Assembly: GCA_028287725.1 (NCBI GenBank)
Contig: JAQBPC010000651.1
Location: 1 to 5,272 of the forward strand
Direction of reading: 5' to 3'
Length of the DNA: 5,272 nt
Origin: Chloroflexota bacterium
GTDB lineage: Bacteria > Chloroflexota > UBA5177 > JANWHV01
In this document: in pieces, positions 1-5,272 of the stretch
Layout of the letters: the number at the start of each line of letters is the position of its first letter
Position numbering within the stretch: the stretch's first letter is position 1
Program-made: the position numbers and the translations under genes
Notes under the pieces: model-generated
What the model was told of the DNA's origin: nothing
The model's database searches: none
Seen by the model: only the letters and a program-made list of their open reading frames with translations

Positions 1-1
1 A

Positions 2-499
2 ACACACTTAGAGCAAGAACTACAAAGCAACAACCGTGCTACCATTGTTGTTGCTTTGCCAGTAGCCAAGAGACAAAACGAAACACGAACACGACCGTTG
101 GCCCTTGCAGACACGTCTCAAGCACAGAATTTGGCGATCCCCCGGCAGCCAACACACCTGTCTGATTCGACGGCTCTGTTGGAACCAGTTCGCGCCGATC
201 TTGTCAGTCGCCTGGTGGCGGAGGGTATCGCCGCGGCACGTGCTCGGGCTCTGGTGGCCAAAGCGCCACCAGAACGGATTGAGCGTCAGCTTGACTGGAT
301 CGATCGGCGGTCATGCCGCGACCGTGCGGCGACGCTGGTGCGGGCAATCGAGGAGGATTTCAGCGAGCCGGCTCGCCGCACTGACCGCGCTGTTGTGACC
401 GCCTTTGATCAGGGCAAGTTCTACCGGGGTTCGTTCGCGCTGTGCCCAAGATGTGGTGCACGACCATGCGTTCCCGGATGTGATACGCCTCCAGAGTAG
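2..499 (+). CDS. Replication-initiator/HTH-type protein, C-terminal part (partial at left edge)
   Basis: The frame is open from the first bases to TAG 497-499, so the gene probably begins outside the window. A TTG at 56-58 is the first possible internal start, but it lies inside an inverted-repeat arm and has no good ribosome binding site, so I prefer a truncated 5' end. Counting from that TTG, residues about 45-105 form a charged helical block: a run of the form LVSRLVAEGI, then PPERIERQLDWIDRR, then RAATLVRAIEEDFSEPA. This resembles the C-terminal helical module of plasmid-type replication initiators and helix-turn-helix proteins, in which such a block ends with Leu-Val-x-Ala-Ile-x-x-x-x-x-x-Pro. 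The last 20 residues carry four cysteines (CPRC, then C and C within CVPGC), a possible small zinc knuckle. The DNA-binding N-terminus is not visible, so the function is family-level inference. A truncated remnant starting at 56 is the alternative. Confidence 0.6.
   Translation, partial: THLEQELQSNNRATIVVALPVAKRQNETRTRPLALADTSQAQNLAIPRQPTHLSDSTALLEPVRADLVSRLVAEGIAAARARALVAKAPPERIERQLDWIDRRSCRDRAATLVRAIEEDFSEPARRTDRAVVTAFDQGKFYRGSFALCPRCGARPCVPGCDTPPE
23..58. repeat. Perfect 12-bp inverted repeat (hairpin)
   Basis: CAAAGCAACAAC at 23-34 is the exact reverse complement of GTTGTTGCTTTG at 47-58, with a 12-nt loop at 35-46. Both arms fall in the open frame of the partial gene, where they encode ordinary residues (around QSNN and VVAL). 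The 3' arm ends on the TTG that could serve as a start codon. It could be a hairpin within a coding linker, an operator, or the end of a mobile segment. It has no run of T after it, so it is a poor intrinsic terminator. Confidence 0.7.
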
Positions 500-535
500 C
501 GGTCGTTCTTCGGTCACGCTATCCTTGAACCTGCA

Positions 536-567
536 CCGATCCCGTTACGACATACGGTGGAGATCGG
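536..567. repeat. Hairpin between the replication-like gene and ftcD
   Basis: CCGATC at 536-541 pairs with GATCGG at 562-567. Directly inside, CCGT at 542-545 pairs with ACGG at 554-557, leaving an 8-nt loop and a 4-nt bulge on the 3' side. This gives about 10 base pairs in the 131-nt gap before ftcD. No T-run follows. It may be a weak terminator for the upstream gene or part of the ftcD leader. Confidence 0.4.
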
Positions 568-618
568 GTAAGACAGAACGGCCGAGTCCGATTGACGGTA
601 GCGAAACCTATTTGCTGT

Positions 619-624
619 GAGAGG
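619..624 (+). promoter_or_regulatory. Ribosome binding site deciding the ftcD start
   Basis: GAGAGG abuts the ATG at 625 with no spacing at all, but lies 6 nt before the GTG at 631. The site therefore favours the GTG as the true start. That choice also makes the protein begin MADQLIECVPNFSEG, matching the usual FtcD N-terminus. Confidence 0.55.
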
Positions 625-630
625 ATGCCT

Positions 631-1539
631 GTGGCTGACCAACTGATCGAATGCGTGCCGAACTTTTCGGAGGGCAGGCGTCCTGAAGTCATCAACTCGA
701 TTAGAGATGCAGTTGCCGCAGTCGAAGGGGTCAGGGTTCTCGACGTTCACGCCGATGCGGAACATAACCGTTTTGTCCTGACGTACGTTGTGCCCGAGTC
801 GCGCGCAGTTGCCTCCGGATTGGCGGCGGCACGGGCTGCCGTGAAGTACATCGATCTGCGCACGCACGAAGGGGCGCACCCTCGTATGGGAGCGCTGGAT
901 GTATTCCCGTTTGTTCCCCTCGGCGACGTTCCCATGGCCCGCTGCGTGGAGCTTGCGGCCACCCTTGGGGAGGCCATTGCCGCGGAGCTTGAGATTCCCG
1001 TCTTCCTTTATGAGGAGGCCGCGCGACGCCCGGACCGTGCCAATCTGGAGAACATTCGGAAAGGTGGATTCGAGGCGCTCCGCGAGGCTTTGCCACATGA
1101 TCCCGATCGTCGACCCGACTTTGGCCCGGCGGCCGTACATCCGAGTGCAGGGGCAATGGCCGTTGGCGCTCGCCGTCCGCTCATTGCGTTCAATGTCTAC
1201 CTCGGCACGCCCGACCCGAAACTGGCCAAGGCCATTGCAAAGGCTATCAGGCATAGCTCGGGTGGCTTACGGTACGTTAAAGGCCTGGGCCTGGAGATGC
1301 CAGGCACGGGCGCCACGCAGGTAAGTATGAATTTGACGAACTACCGCGCGACCAGCATTGTGACCGTGATGGACCTGATTCGCGCCGAGGCCGCGCGCTG
1401 GGGCGTGCCGGTGCTCCGAACGGAAGTGGTGGGCCTGATACCTATGGATGCGATGCTCGACGCGGCACAAGCATTTCTTCAGCTGCGAGACTTCTCACGT
1501 GACCAGGTGCTCGAACGGCGATTGTTGCAAAGTTCGTGA
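631..1539 (+). CDS. ftcD: Glutamate formimidoyltransferase
   Basis: This is a cytosolic enzyme moving the formimino group of N-formimino-L-glutamate to tetrahydrofolate, giving glutamate and 5-formimino-THF. The step links histidine breakdown to one-carbon metabolism. The 302-residue product has the length of the stand-alone bacterial form, without the cyclodeaminase domain of the mammalian bifunctional enzyme. Visible family hallmarks are the N-terminal IECVPNFSEG, HPRMGALDVFPFVP with His83, AFNVYLGT near 186, QVSMNLTNY near 230 and EVVGLIP near 265. His83 lines up with the catalytic His82 of the mammalian enzyme. I chose GTG 631 from the ribosome binding site spacing. ATG 625 (two residues longer) and a much less likely TTG at 592 are alternatives. 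No hut genes (hutH, hutU, hutI) or cyclodeaminase are in the window, so the role in histidine degradation rests on family knowledge. The next gene starts 3 nt after the TGA, suggesting co-translation. Confidence 0.93.
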   Translation: MADQLIECVPNFSEGRRPEVINSIRDAVAAVEGVRVLDVHADAEHNRFVLTYVVPESRAVASGLAAARAAVKYIDLRTHEGAHPRMGALDVFPFVPLGDVPMARCVELAATLGEAIAAELEIPVFLYEEAARRPDRANLENIRKGGFEALREALPHDPDRRPDFGPAAVHPSAGAMAVGARRPLIAFNVYLGTPDPKLAKAIAKAIRHSSGGLRYVKGLGLEMPGTGATQVSMNLTNYRATSIVTVMDLIRAEAARWGVPVLRTEVVGLIPMDAMLDAAQAFLQLRDFSRDQVLERRLLQSS

Positions 1540-1542
1540 GGT

Positions 1543-1782
1543 ATGCCGGCTAATCGTCACCAGAGGCGTGCCGCGAATGCCCGCTCGCGCCGGCGCAACG
1601 AATCCGGTCGAGGGAGTCGCCGCTTCGGGCGTCGGGTCGTGCTCGCAAGTGCCGGCGTAGCCCTGACGGTCGCATCGATCGCGCTCATAACAAATCCACA
1701 TGGCTTCCATTCGGCACGCGGCCTGTATTTTGCGCTTGTTCTCGGCTTTATACTTGTGTGTGCCGCCGTGTTTCCCATTTAA
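1543..1782 (+). CDS. Small basic two-helix membrane protein, unknown function
   Basis: The product is 79 residues and I do not recognise its family. Residues 1-31 are strongly basic (many Arg, with Gln and Asn) and hydrophilic. Residues 32-50 (VVLASAGVALTVASIALIT) and 61-79 (LYFALVLGFILVCAAVFPI) are hydrophobic and long enough to cross the membrane, joined by a 10-residue loop (NPHGFHSARG). Under the positive-inside rule both ends would face the cytoplasm, with the second helix finishing at the C-terminus. The ATG lies 3 nt after the ftcD stop. A GAGG overlapping that stop is too close for a strong ribosome binding site, so translational coupling is likely. The protease gene begins 16 nt after its stop. 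The hydrophobic pattern and tight spacing support a real gene, but no function can be assigned. Confidence 0.6.
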   Translation: MPANRHQRRAANARSRRRNESGRGSRRFGRRVVLASAGVALTVASIALITNPHGFHSARGLYFALVLGFILVCAAVFPI

Positions 1783-1785
1783 GTT

Positions 1786-1792
1786 AGGGGGG
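1786..1792 (+). promoter_or_regulatory. Ribosome binding site setting the protease start at TTG 1799
   Basis: AGGGGGG at 1786-1792 sits 6 nt before TTG 1799, in the short gap after the small membrane gene. The same frame is open back to 1700, but a start there would overlap the upstream gene and hide the signal peptide. From TTG 1799 the protein begins with Met-Arg followed directly by a hydrophobic stretch, as expected for an exported protein. Confidence 0.5.
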
Positions 1793-1798
1793 TGCAGG

Positions 1799-3331
1799 TT
1801 GCGAGCCCTGCTCGTAGTTCTCGTAGTCACATTGTTTGCCCTGATGTGCCCACCGCTGCCGGCAGCGCTTGTAACGGCCTCCGGCCTCGGTGGTGCGGTA
1901 ACGATCGCCGGGGTCGTACCAGTCGCGGTACGCGAAGGCCTCGCCATGCGCGACATGATGCTACCCGCCAATACAGACCTGCACTTTGTACTCGGGCTCT
2001 CCTCGAGAAACCCCGCAGGTTTCGATGCGGCGCTACGTGCGGTCTATGATCCGCATAATCCGATGTACCGGCACTTTCTCGCAGCGGAAACGATAACCAC
2101 CAGGTTCGGACCCGATCCCGCTCAAGTCCAGGCGCTCAAGCAGTGGCTCGTGTCTCAGGGCCTGCATCCCCAACCCTGGGCCGGCAGCATGCTTCTCGAC
2201 GTACGTGGGACGGCTGCGCGGGTATCCACCGCATTCGGTATCGGCATGTGGCGCTACCGTCCGGCGGCACAGCTTGCGTTGAAATCGGCGGTATCGGTCG
2301 ACGCGGCAAATCGAATCGTTCCATCGTTCGCGCCCGATCGAGATCCGCGCGTTCCTTCCCAATTCAGCGGTCTCATTACATCCATAGTCGGCCTGCAAGG
2401 CACTATTCAGCCGGTTGCACAGGCAGTGGCGCATGCAGCACCGGCTGCGCGACCTAGACGCGGACCCGCCGGCGGTTACGATCCCGCCCAAATCGCCGGA
2501 GCGTACGACTTCAAGCCGCTCTACGCGGCCGGGTACCATGCGGCGAATACACGGGTGGCAATCGTCGAGTTTGCTCCTTACGATCCGGCCGACATCCGGG
2601 CCTATGATACCTGGGCGGGTGTAAATTCCACGATTCATAATATTGCTGTAGGCGATAGTACCGGTAGCCACACGGGAAGCATCGAGGCAACGCTCGACAT
2701 CGAATTGCTAAGCTCCACCGCGCCGGGTGCCACCATCGACGTCTATAACGCACCGAACGACGCTACCGGTGTTGGATTGCTCGATGCCTATAGCGCCGTC
2801 GTCAGTGCCGGCAATGCGCAGGTGCTTGGCCTTACCTGGGTCACTTGCGAGGCCGCGGCGCTACAGATAAAGGGCTTGGTGCCGGACGAGCACGCACTTT
2901 TCAAGCAGCTTGCTTTGCTGGGAACGACGATTGTCAGCGCGACCGGCGATGCAGGGGCATACGCGTGCAGCGACTCTCGCGGTGCTTCGACGAGTCTGGC
3001 CAGCCAGCCCACGGTAAACCTTCCCGCATCGGATCCGTATTCGTTGGCGGTGGCGGCAACCGACCTTACCGTGCGGACCACATCCGGCGTTTCGGCAATC
3101 GGATACGAGACCGCCTGGTCGTGCAATGCAACACATTCCCCCGCTTGCGCTCACACCGGTTTCAAGGGTCTCGGCAGCGGCGGCGGCGTGAGCACTGTGT
3201 TTCAGACTGGCGATACATATGGAGACGACATGTCCTGGCAAATCGGGCCAGGCGTCGGTAACAAGTTCTCCGGCGGCGCGCGACAAGTACCGGATGTGGC
3301 AATCTCAGGCAGTTCCGGTATTAGTATCTAG
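1799..3331 (+). CDS. Sedolisin (S53) protease, N-terminal piece ending at a premature TAG
   Basis: As read with the standard code this gives 510 residues. Residues 1-27 form a signal peptide: Met-Arg, a hydrophobic core LLVVLVVTLFALM, then PPLPAA as a likely signal peptidase I site. Residues about 50-195 match the pro-kumamolisin activation domain (MYRHFL near 89, then RFGPDPAQ and a WLVSQGL-type helix). The catalytic domain begins near Tyr227 (YDPAQIAGAYDF). Glu296 and Asp300, in the IEATLD motif, are the sedolisin acid pair. Trp347 sits where kumamolisins have an active-site Trp. Asp384 in ATGDAGA is the oxyanion Asp. NLPASDPYSLAVAATDL, GSGGGVSTVF and PDVAISG are further family blocks. The piece ends before the catalytic Ser and the calcium site, so on its own it should be proteolytically inactive. 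Family S53 enzymes are usually acid-active, secreted and self-processed. Confidence 0.85.
   Translation: MRALLVVLVVTLFALMCPPLPAALVTASGLGGAVTIAGVVPVAVREGLAMRDMMLPANTDLHFVLGLSSRNPAGFDAALRAVYDPHNPMYRHFLAAETITTRFGPDPAQVQALKQWLVSQGLHPQPWAGSMLLDVRGTAARVSTAFGIGMWRYRPAAQLALKSAVSVDAANRIVPSFAPDRDPRVPSQFSGLITSIVGLQGTIQPVAQAVAHAAPAARPRRGPAGGYDPAQIAGAYDFKPLYAAGYHAANTRVAIVEFAPYDPADIRAYDTWAGVNSTIHNIAVGDSTGSHTGSIEATLDIELLSSTAPGATIDVYNAPNDATGVGLLDAYSAVVSAGNAQVLGLTWVTCEAAALQIKGLVPDEHALFKQLALLGTTIVSATGDAGAYACSDSRGASTSLASQPTVNLPASDPYSLAVAATDLTVRTTSGVSAIGYETAWSCNATHSPACAHTGFKGLGSGGGVSTVFQTGDTYGDDMSWQIGPGVGNKFSGGARQVPDVAISGSSGISI
3329..3331 (+). other. Premature in-frame TAG inside the sedolisin catalytic domain
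   Basis: This TAG is codon 511 of the protease frame, between PDVAISGSSGISI and HEYAIYW, and 18 codons before the catalytic Ser codon AGC at 3383. The next base is C, a context known in other systems to weaken amber termination. Single-base ancestors such as CAG, TGG, TTG, AAG or TAT/TAC are all possible. The neighbouring gene at the left edge also ends in TAG, so general amber reassignment is unlikely. Confidence 0.9.
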
Positions 3332-4312
3332 CATGAATATGCGATCTACTGGCAGCACAGCTGGAAGGTAGGCGGTGGTACGAGCGCATCCGCGATTCTC
3401 TGGGCTGCGCTGGTCCTGCTGACTGATCAGTATTTGGCGGCGCATAACAAACCGGACGCTGGATGGATAAACCCGCTGGTCTACAAGCTGGGCGCCACAC
3501 TGCAGCCGTATCCGCCATACCATGACATTGTCGTAGGCGATAATCTGCTATTCAACGCGACGGCGGGCTGGGACCACGCGAGTGGTTGGGGTTCGCCCGA
3601 TGCCTGGAATTTTGTGCTCGACATCGCGGCTGCCACCGGCAGCAACTCTGGCGCGACCCCCACGACGACTTCTCCTGGACCCGATGCCACGGCAACGAAA
3701 GCACCGAAACCGGATCCTACGGCAACCCCTTCCGCGACACGCACTGCATTGCCTACCTCGACCGCAAAACCTACGCCGACCGGAACTCAGCTTCCGGCGA
3801 TCTCGTGTCCCGCCGTCGGTTTGGGGAACGGAGCATTTATGCGGGGCACCCTCGTCTGCTGGACATCCAACGGCAGGCCCGCTCCGCGCGTGGTCGCGGC
3901 GCCTGGACCGGGGCGACGATTCGCCGTGCAAATCGGTGGGGCTAGAGGGCAGCGCAGCGCGAGTAGCTTGAGCCAGAGCATTCTCCCGCCTGGCACGGCA
4001 CATGCCACGCTACACGTCGAGTATTGGGTCGCGTCGTCTAACTCTGGCTGCTCATTCTATTGCCCGCGCAAATCGGTCCCCGCAAAGCCACTATTGACGC
4101 TCGTCACCTCTTCAAATGCCAAAACCGCGCGGCACTTTTCGTTGACTCCGCGTCGCGAGGCAACATGGACCACGTTCACGACCGCGCTAGCTCCGTGCCC
4201 GGTCCACGGTCACTGCCGGCCGAATCGTCTGACCATTACTGTGACCGTGCCGCCCCAACCATCCGGCATCCGCGAAGTGTTGTACGTTCGTGCCGTATAT
4301 CTGACGTCCTAA
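3332..4312 (+). pseudogene. Sedolisin C-terminal piece: catalytic Ser, Ca site, Thr/Pro linker and beta-sandwich-like domain
   Basis: This piece continues the same frame after the amber. VGGGTSASAILWAAL holds the catalytic Ser529 (numbering from TTG 1799), in the family motif Gly-Thr-Ser. The usual Pro a few residues after the Ser is replaced by Ile. HDIVVGDN and GWDHASGWGSP supply the C-terminal calcium-binding aspartates. About 55 residues rich in Thr, Pro and Ala follow, with repeated PTxTP-like steps, a linker style common in secreted Chloroflexota proteins. The last about 168 residues begin with CPAVGLGNGAF, continue with a GTLVCWT step and a SSLSQSILPPG step, and end in a hydrophobic strand (VLYVRAVYLTS). 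This resembles the jelly-roll domains that bind carbohydrate or surfaces. No ATG or GTG lies in frame before the Ser. The first conventional start is TTG 3434, already past the Ser, so independent translation would make an inactive fragment. Confidence 0.7.
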
Positions 4313-4362
4313 GAACGTAGTTGTCGGGGCGTGAAAACCCGCAATTGACGGCCAGGAGCCTC

Positions 4363-4389
4363 CGAAGTACCTACCCGACTGTAGCTTCG
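4363..4389. repeat. Hairpin downstream of the protease stop
   Basis: CGAAG 4363-4367 pairs with CTTCG 4385-4389. Next to it TAC 4368-4370 pairs with GTA 4381-4383, leaving one bulged G and a 10-nt loop. It begins 50 nt after the protease stop codon. No T-run follows, so it could be a factor-dependent or non-canonical terminator, or simply a 3' end stabiliser. Confidence 0.35.
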
Positions 4390-4548
4390 AGGACTCATAG
4401 TTTGCGCCCGGGGCACCGTCACTCGGGAAGGGTCTTGGTTTGAGCCCGCTTCTGCTTCAAGTTTCGGTCTCAACCGACGATCCCGCACGCAATAGCAGGG
4501 TGGACACTCAGAGCAATTGTGCAGTGTTTCGTTTTGCGTGATTTCCTG

Positions 4549-4575
4549 CTTGAAAGCCGCGCGTTGTGGCTTAAG
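4549..4575. repeat. Bulged hairpin
   Basis: CTT 4549-4551 pairs with AAG 4573-4575, and AAGCC 4554-4558 pairs with GGCTT 4568-4572, with a 2-nt bulge (GA) and a 9-nt loop. It lies 16 nt before the stronger stem at 4592-4611, so the two may stack in one transcript. Confidence 0.35.
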
Positions 4576-4591
4576 GGCTAGCCGCTATGGG

Positions 4592-4611
4592 TCATTGCCG
4601 TTTGGCAATGA
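4592..4611. repeat. Perfect 8-bp hairpin with GTTT loop
   Basis: TCATTGCC 4592-4599 and GGCAATGA 4604-4611 are exact reverse complements around the loop GTTT. One further pair (4590 with 4613) follows after a mismatch. This is the tightest stem in the gap. It is followed by mixed sequence, not T residues, so a Rho-independent terminator is unproven. A protein-binding dyad or an RNA structural element is equally possible. Confidence 0.55.
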
Positions 4612-4698
4612 ACGAATCATACTAACTGCGAAGCGGGCTGAGCAATCCAATAAGTTATTGTCTTTTAGTAGCTATTTAGCAGTATATGAGCACCGAAA

Positions 4699-4740
4699 CG
4701 GAGGCTACCGGTACTTGCCGATAGGATATAGTAGCCTCTG
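4699..4740. repeat. 10-bp stem with structured 22-nt loop, upstream of the TadE-like gene
   Basis: GAGGCTAC 4701-4708 pairs exactly with GTAGCCTC 4731-4738. A G-T wobble (4700/4739) and a C-G pair (4699/4740) extend the stem. The loop itself has a CGG/CCG mini-stem (4709-4711 with 4718-4720). The element ends 85 nt before the TadE-like start, so it may lie in that gene's leader RNA. I recognise no known riboswitch in it. Confidence 0.5.
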
Positions 4741-4782
4741 GTGTACCCTGCTTTGGCATGGGGATCGCGACTCTAACAGATA

Positions 4783-4801
4783 ACCCTTGATCTAAAAGGG
4801 T
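4783..4801. repeat. 6-bp hairpin in the TadE-like leader
   Basis: ACCCTT 4783-4788 pairs with AAGGGT 4796-4801 around a 7-nt loop. It ends 9 nt before the ribosome binding site of the TadE-like gene, so it could affect initiation if it is in the transcript. Confidence 0.4.
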
Positions 4802-4810
4802 CAGTGGTGC

Positions 4811-4816
4811 GAAGGG
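4811..4816 (+). promoter_or_regulatory. Ribosome binding site of the TadE-like gene
   Basis: GAAGGG lies 9 nt before ATG 4826. The nearer ATG at 4819 opens a frame that stops after 12 codons. The 4826 frame is closed upstream by TAA 4793-4795 with no other start between, so 4826 is the only reasonable start. Confidence 0.5.
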
Positions 4817-4825
4817 CCATGGACT

Positions 4826-5272
4826 ATGCGTCTAGCTCGCACAATTTGGTTGTTTAGCCGTCGCGACCGGCCCGGTCAGGGCATGGTCGAGTTCGCGCTT
4901 GTGGCGCCACTGTTTCTGCTGTTCGTTTTCGGCATTATTCAGGTGGCATTGCTTTACTTCGTGAACTCCGCGCTTGCGCAGGCCGCCACCGATGGTTCGC
5001 ACGTGGTTTCCGCGCAGTCGTCGAGCGGGCCGCTTGACTTGAATGGCGACCCCGATCAGACCAAATTCCTGGAGTCCTGGCAAGGTGATGGACCGGCTCT
5101 TTCGTACATCCAGGCGGCGATGGCGAGCCAGAATCTAAACAACATCCAGCAAATCGATATTTTCCCTGCGGATGTCAACGGTAAGGCTGTGCAGGTGACC
5201 ATCAATGCAAGCCAGGATTTGCCGATAGCAAGTACTCAGACGCTCATGCTTGTAAATCAATATCGACTGTAT
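4826..5272 (+). CDS. TadE-like pilus assembly protein (partial at right edge)
   Basis: The frame is open for 149 codons to the window end, so the C-terminus is missing. Residues 1-16 are basic (RLARTIWLFSRRDRP). Then comes GQGMVEFALVAPLFLLFVFG, the conserved start of TadE/TadG-type proteins, followed by a hydrophobic helix to about residue 48. Gly17 with Glu22 at the +5 position fits cleavage by a type IV prepilin peptidase, as known for TadE and TadF pseudopilins. Residues after about 55 are polar and presumably outside the membrane, including a DLNGDPDQ stretch. TadE-like proteins are minor pilins helping assemble Flp/Tad pili for surface attachment. Related genes (tadA, tadB, tadC, flp, more tadE/tadG) would be expected to the right but are not visible. 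The assignment to the TadE-like family is firm, the exact paralogue is not. Confidence 0.88.
   Translation, partial: MRLARTIWLFSRRDRPGQGMVEFALVAPLFLLFVFGIIQVALLYFVNSALAQAATDGSHVVSAQSSSGPLDLNGDPDQTKFLESWQGDGPALSYIQAAMASQNLNNIQQIDIFPADVNGKAVQVTINASQDLPIASTQTLMLVNQYRLY

Larger units (their letters stand above)
1799..4312 (+). pseudogene. Whole secreted S53 protease gene, interrupted by one in-frame amber codon
   Basis: Reading through the TAG at codon 511 gives one continuous 837-codon frame ending at TAA 4310-4312. The order is signal peptide, pro-domain, S53 catalytic domain (about 227-613), Thr/Pro-rich linker (about 614-668) and C-terminal domain (about 670-836). The complete set Glu296, Asp300, Asp384 and Ser529 is present, and the calcium-site motifs HDIVVGDN and GWDHASGWG follow. 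No frameshift or second stop exists in the 326 codons after the amber, so the interruption is recent, an assembly error, or tolerated by readthrough. The gene could be read as a pseudogene or as a regulated readthrough gene, and sequence alone cannot decide. It follows ftcD and the small membrane gene at close spacing. Confidence 0.75.
4313..4825. other. Non-coding region rich in inverted repeats
   Basis: These 513 nt hold no convincing gene. A frame at 4517-4783 has unlike-protein composition and no ribosome binding site. I found no tRNA fold and no match to the c-di-GMP riboswitch cores I know. Besides the hairpins listed separately, TCGGT 4464-4468 pairs with ACCGA 4473-4477 around a 4-nt loop. 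TACCGGTA at 4706-4713 and GGCTAGCC at 4576-4583 are palindromes. By hand count, 4611-4690 is about 37% GC, well below the coding regions, which fits a promoter zone. TTGTCT 4658-4663 and TATATG 4683-4688 are a weak sigma70-like pair with a long 19-nt spacer. Confidence 0.6.

Noticed and set aside
514..1254. A 246-codon open frame on the minus strand
   Set aside because: It lies antisense over ftcD, whose family motifs are clear. The predicted protein has no recognisable domain and is explained by the GC-rich codon pattern of the real gene.
1700..1798. Upstream extension of the protease to an earlier start
   Set aside because: It would overlap the small membrane gene and bury the signal peptide. 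The ribosome binding site and hydrophobic core both point to TTG 1799.
1495..2671. Long minus-strand frames (1495-1971 and 2033-2671)
   Set aside because: They are antisense to the small membrane gene and the protease, with Arg/Cys/His-rich compositions typical of shadow frames.
3641..3800. Thr/Pro-rich stretch as a tandem DNA repeat
   Set aside because: The repetition is at the amino-acid level and irregular. No exact DNA repeat unit is visible, so it is treated as a protein linker.
4437..4500. Possible tRNA-like segment with a T-loop-like run
   Set aside because: No acceptor stem, anticodon arm or properly spaced T-arm could be built on either strand.
4658..4688. Possible sigma70 promoter (TTGTCT and TATATG)
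   Set aside because: The spacer is 19 nt and the -10 match is weak, so it is mentioned in the region note only.
4517..4783. An 88-codon + strand frame in the intergenic region
   Set aside because: It has a Cys- and Arg-rich composition with no domain, no ribosome binding site, and it crosses the strongest hairpins.
4832..5083. A minus-strand frame over the TadE-like gene
   Set aside because: It is antisense to a clear TadE motif and has no recognisable features.

Overview
The window is about 5.3 kb of moderately GC-rich bacterial DNA with every credible gene on the + strand. The Thr/Pro linker of the secreted protease, the stand-alone formimidoyltransferase, a TadE-type pilus protein and a replication-initiator-like C-terminus together suggest Chloroflexota (Ktedonobacteria or Thermomicrobia-like). 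That assignment is inference from protein style, not a database result.

Layout: (1) Positions 2-499 hold the C-terminal part of a replication-initiator/helix-turn-helix-type protein that runs in from the left edge. A perfect 12-bp inverted repeat lies at 23-58. (2) A short gap with one hairpin leads to ftcD, glutamate formimidoyltransferase (631-1539, GTG start). (3) A small basic two-helix membrane protein (1543-1782) follows 3 nt after the ftcD stop. (4) A secreted sedolisin (MEROPS S53) protease gene begins 16 nt later at a TTG codon (1799). It reads as signal peptide, pro-domain, catalytic domain, Thr/Pro-rich linker and C-terminal beta-sandwich-like domain, ending at 4312. One in-frame TAG at 3329-3331 interrupts it 18 codons before the catalytic serine codon. 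(5) Positions 4313-4825 are non-coding and rich in inverted repeats. (6) A TadE-like pilus assembly protein starts at 4826 and runs off the right edge.

How the genes relate: ftcD, the small membrane protein and the protease are close enough to be co-transcribed, but no shared pathway is evident. FtcD is cytosolic histidine/folate metabolism, while the protease is exported. No hut gene is visible. The TadE-like gene is separated by about 0.5 kb and probably opens a separate surface-pilus locus.

The most notable observation is the single amber codon in an otherwise intact sedolisin frame. It is either a very recent nonsense mutation, a sequencing error, or a readthrough site controlling whether an active protease is made. 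The second is the cluster of hairpins ahead of the TadE gene. I found no CRISPR array, tRNA, rRNA or insertion sequence, and nothing that amounts to a clearly new multi-gene system.
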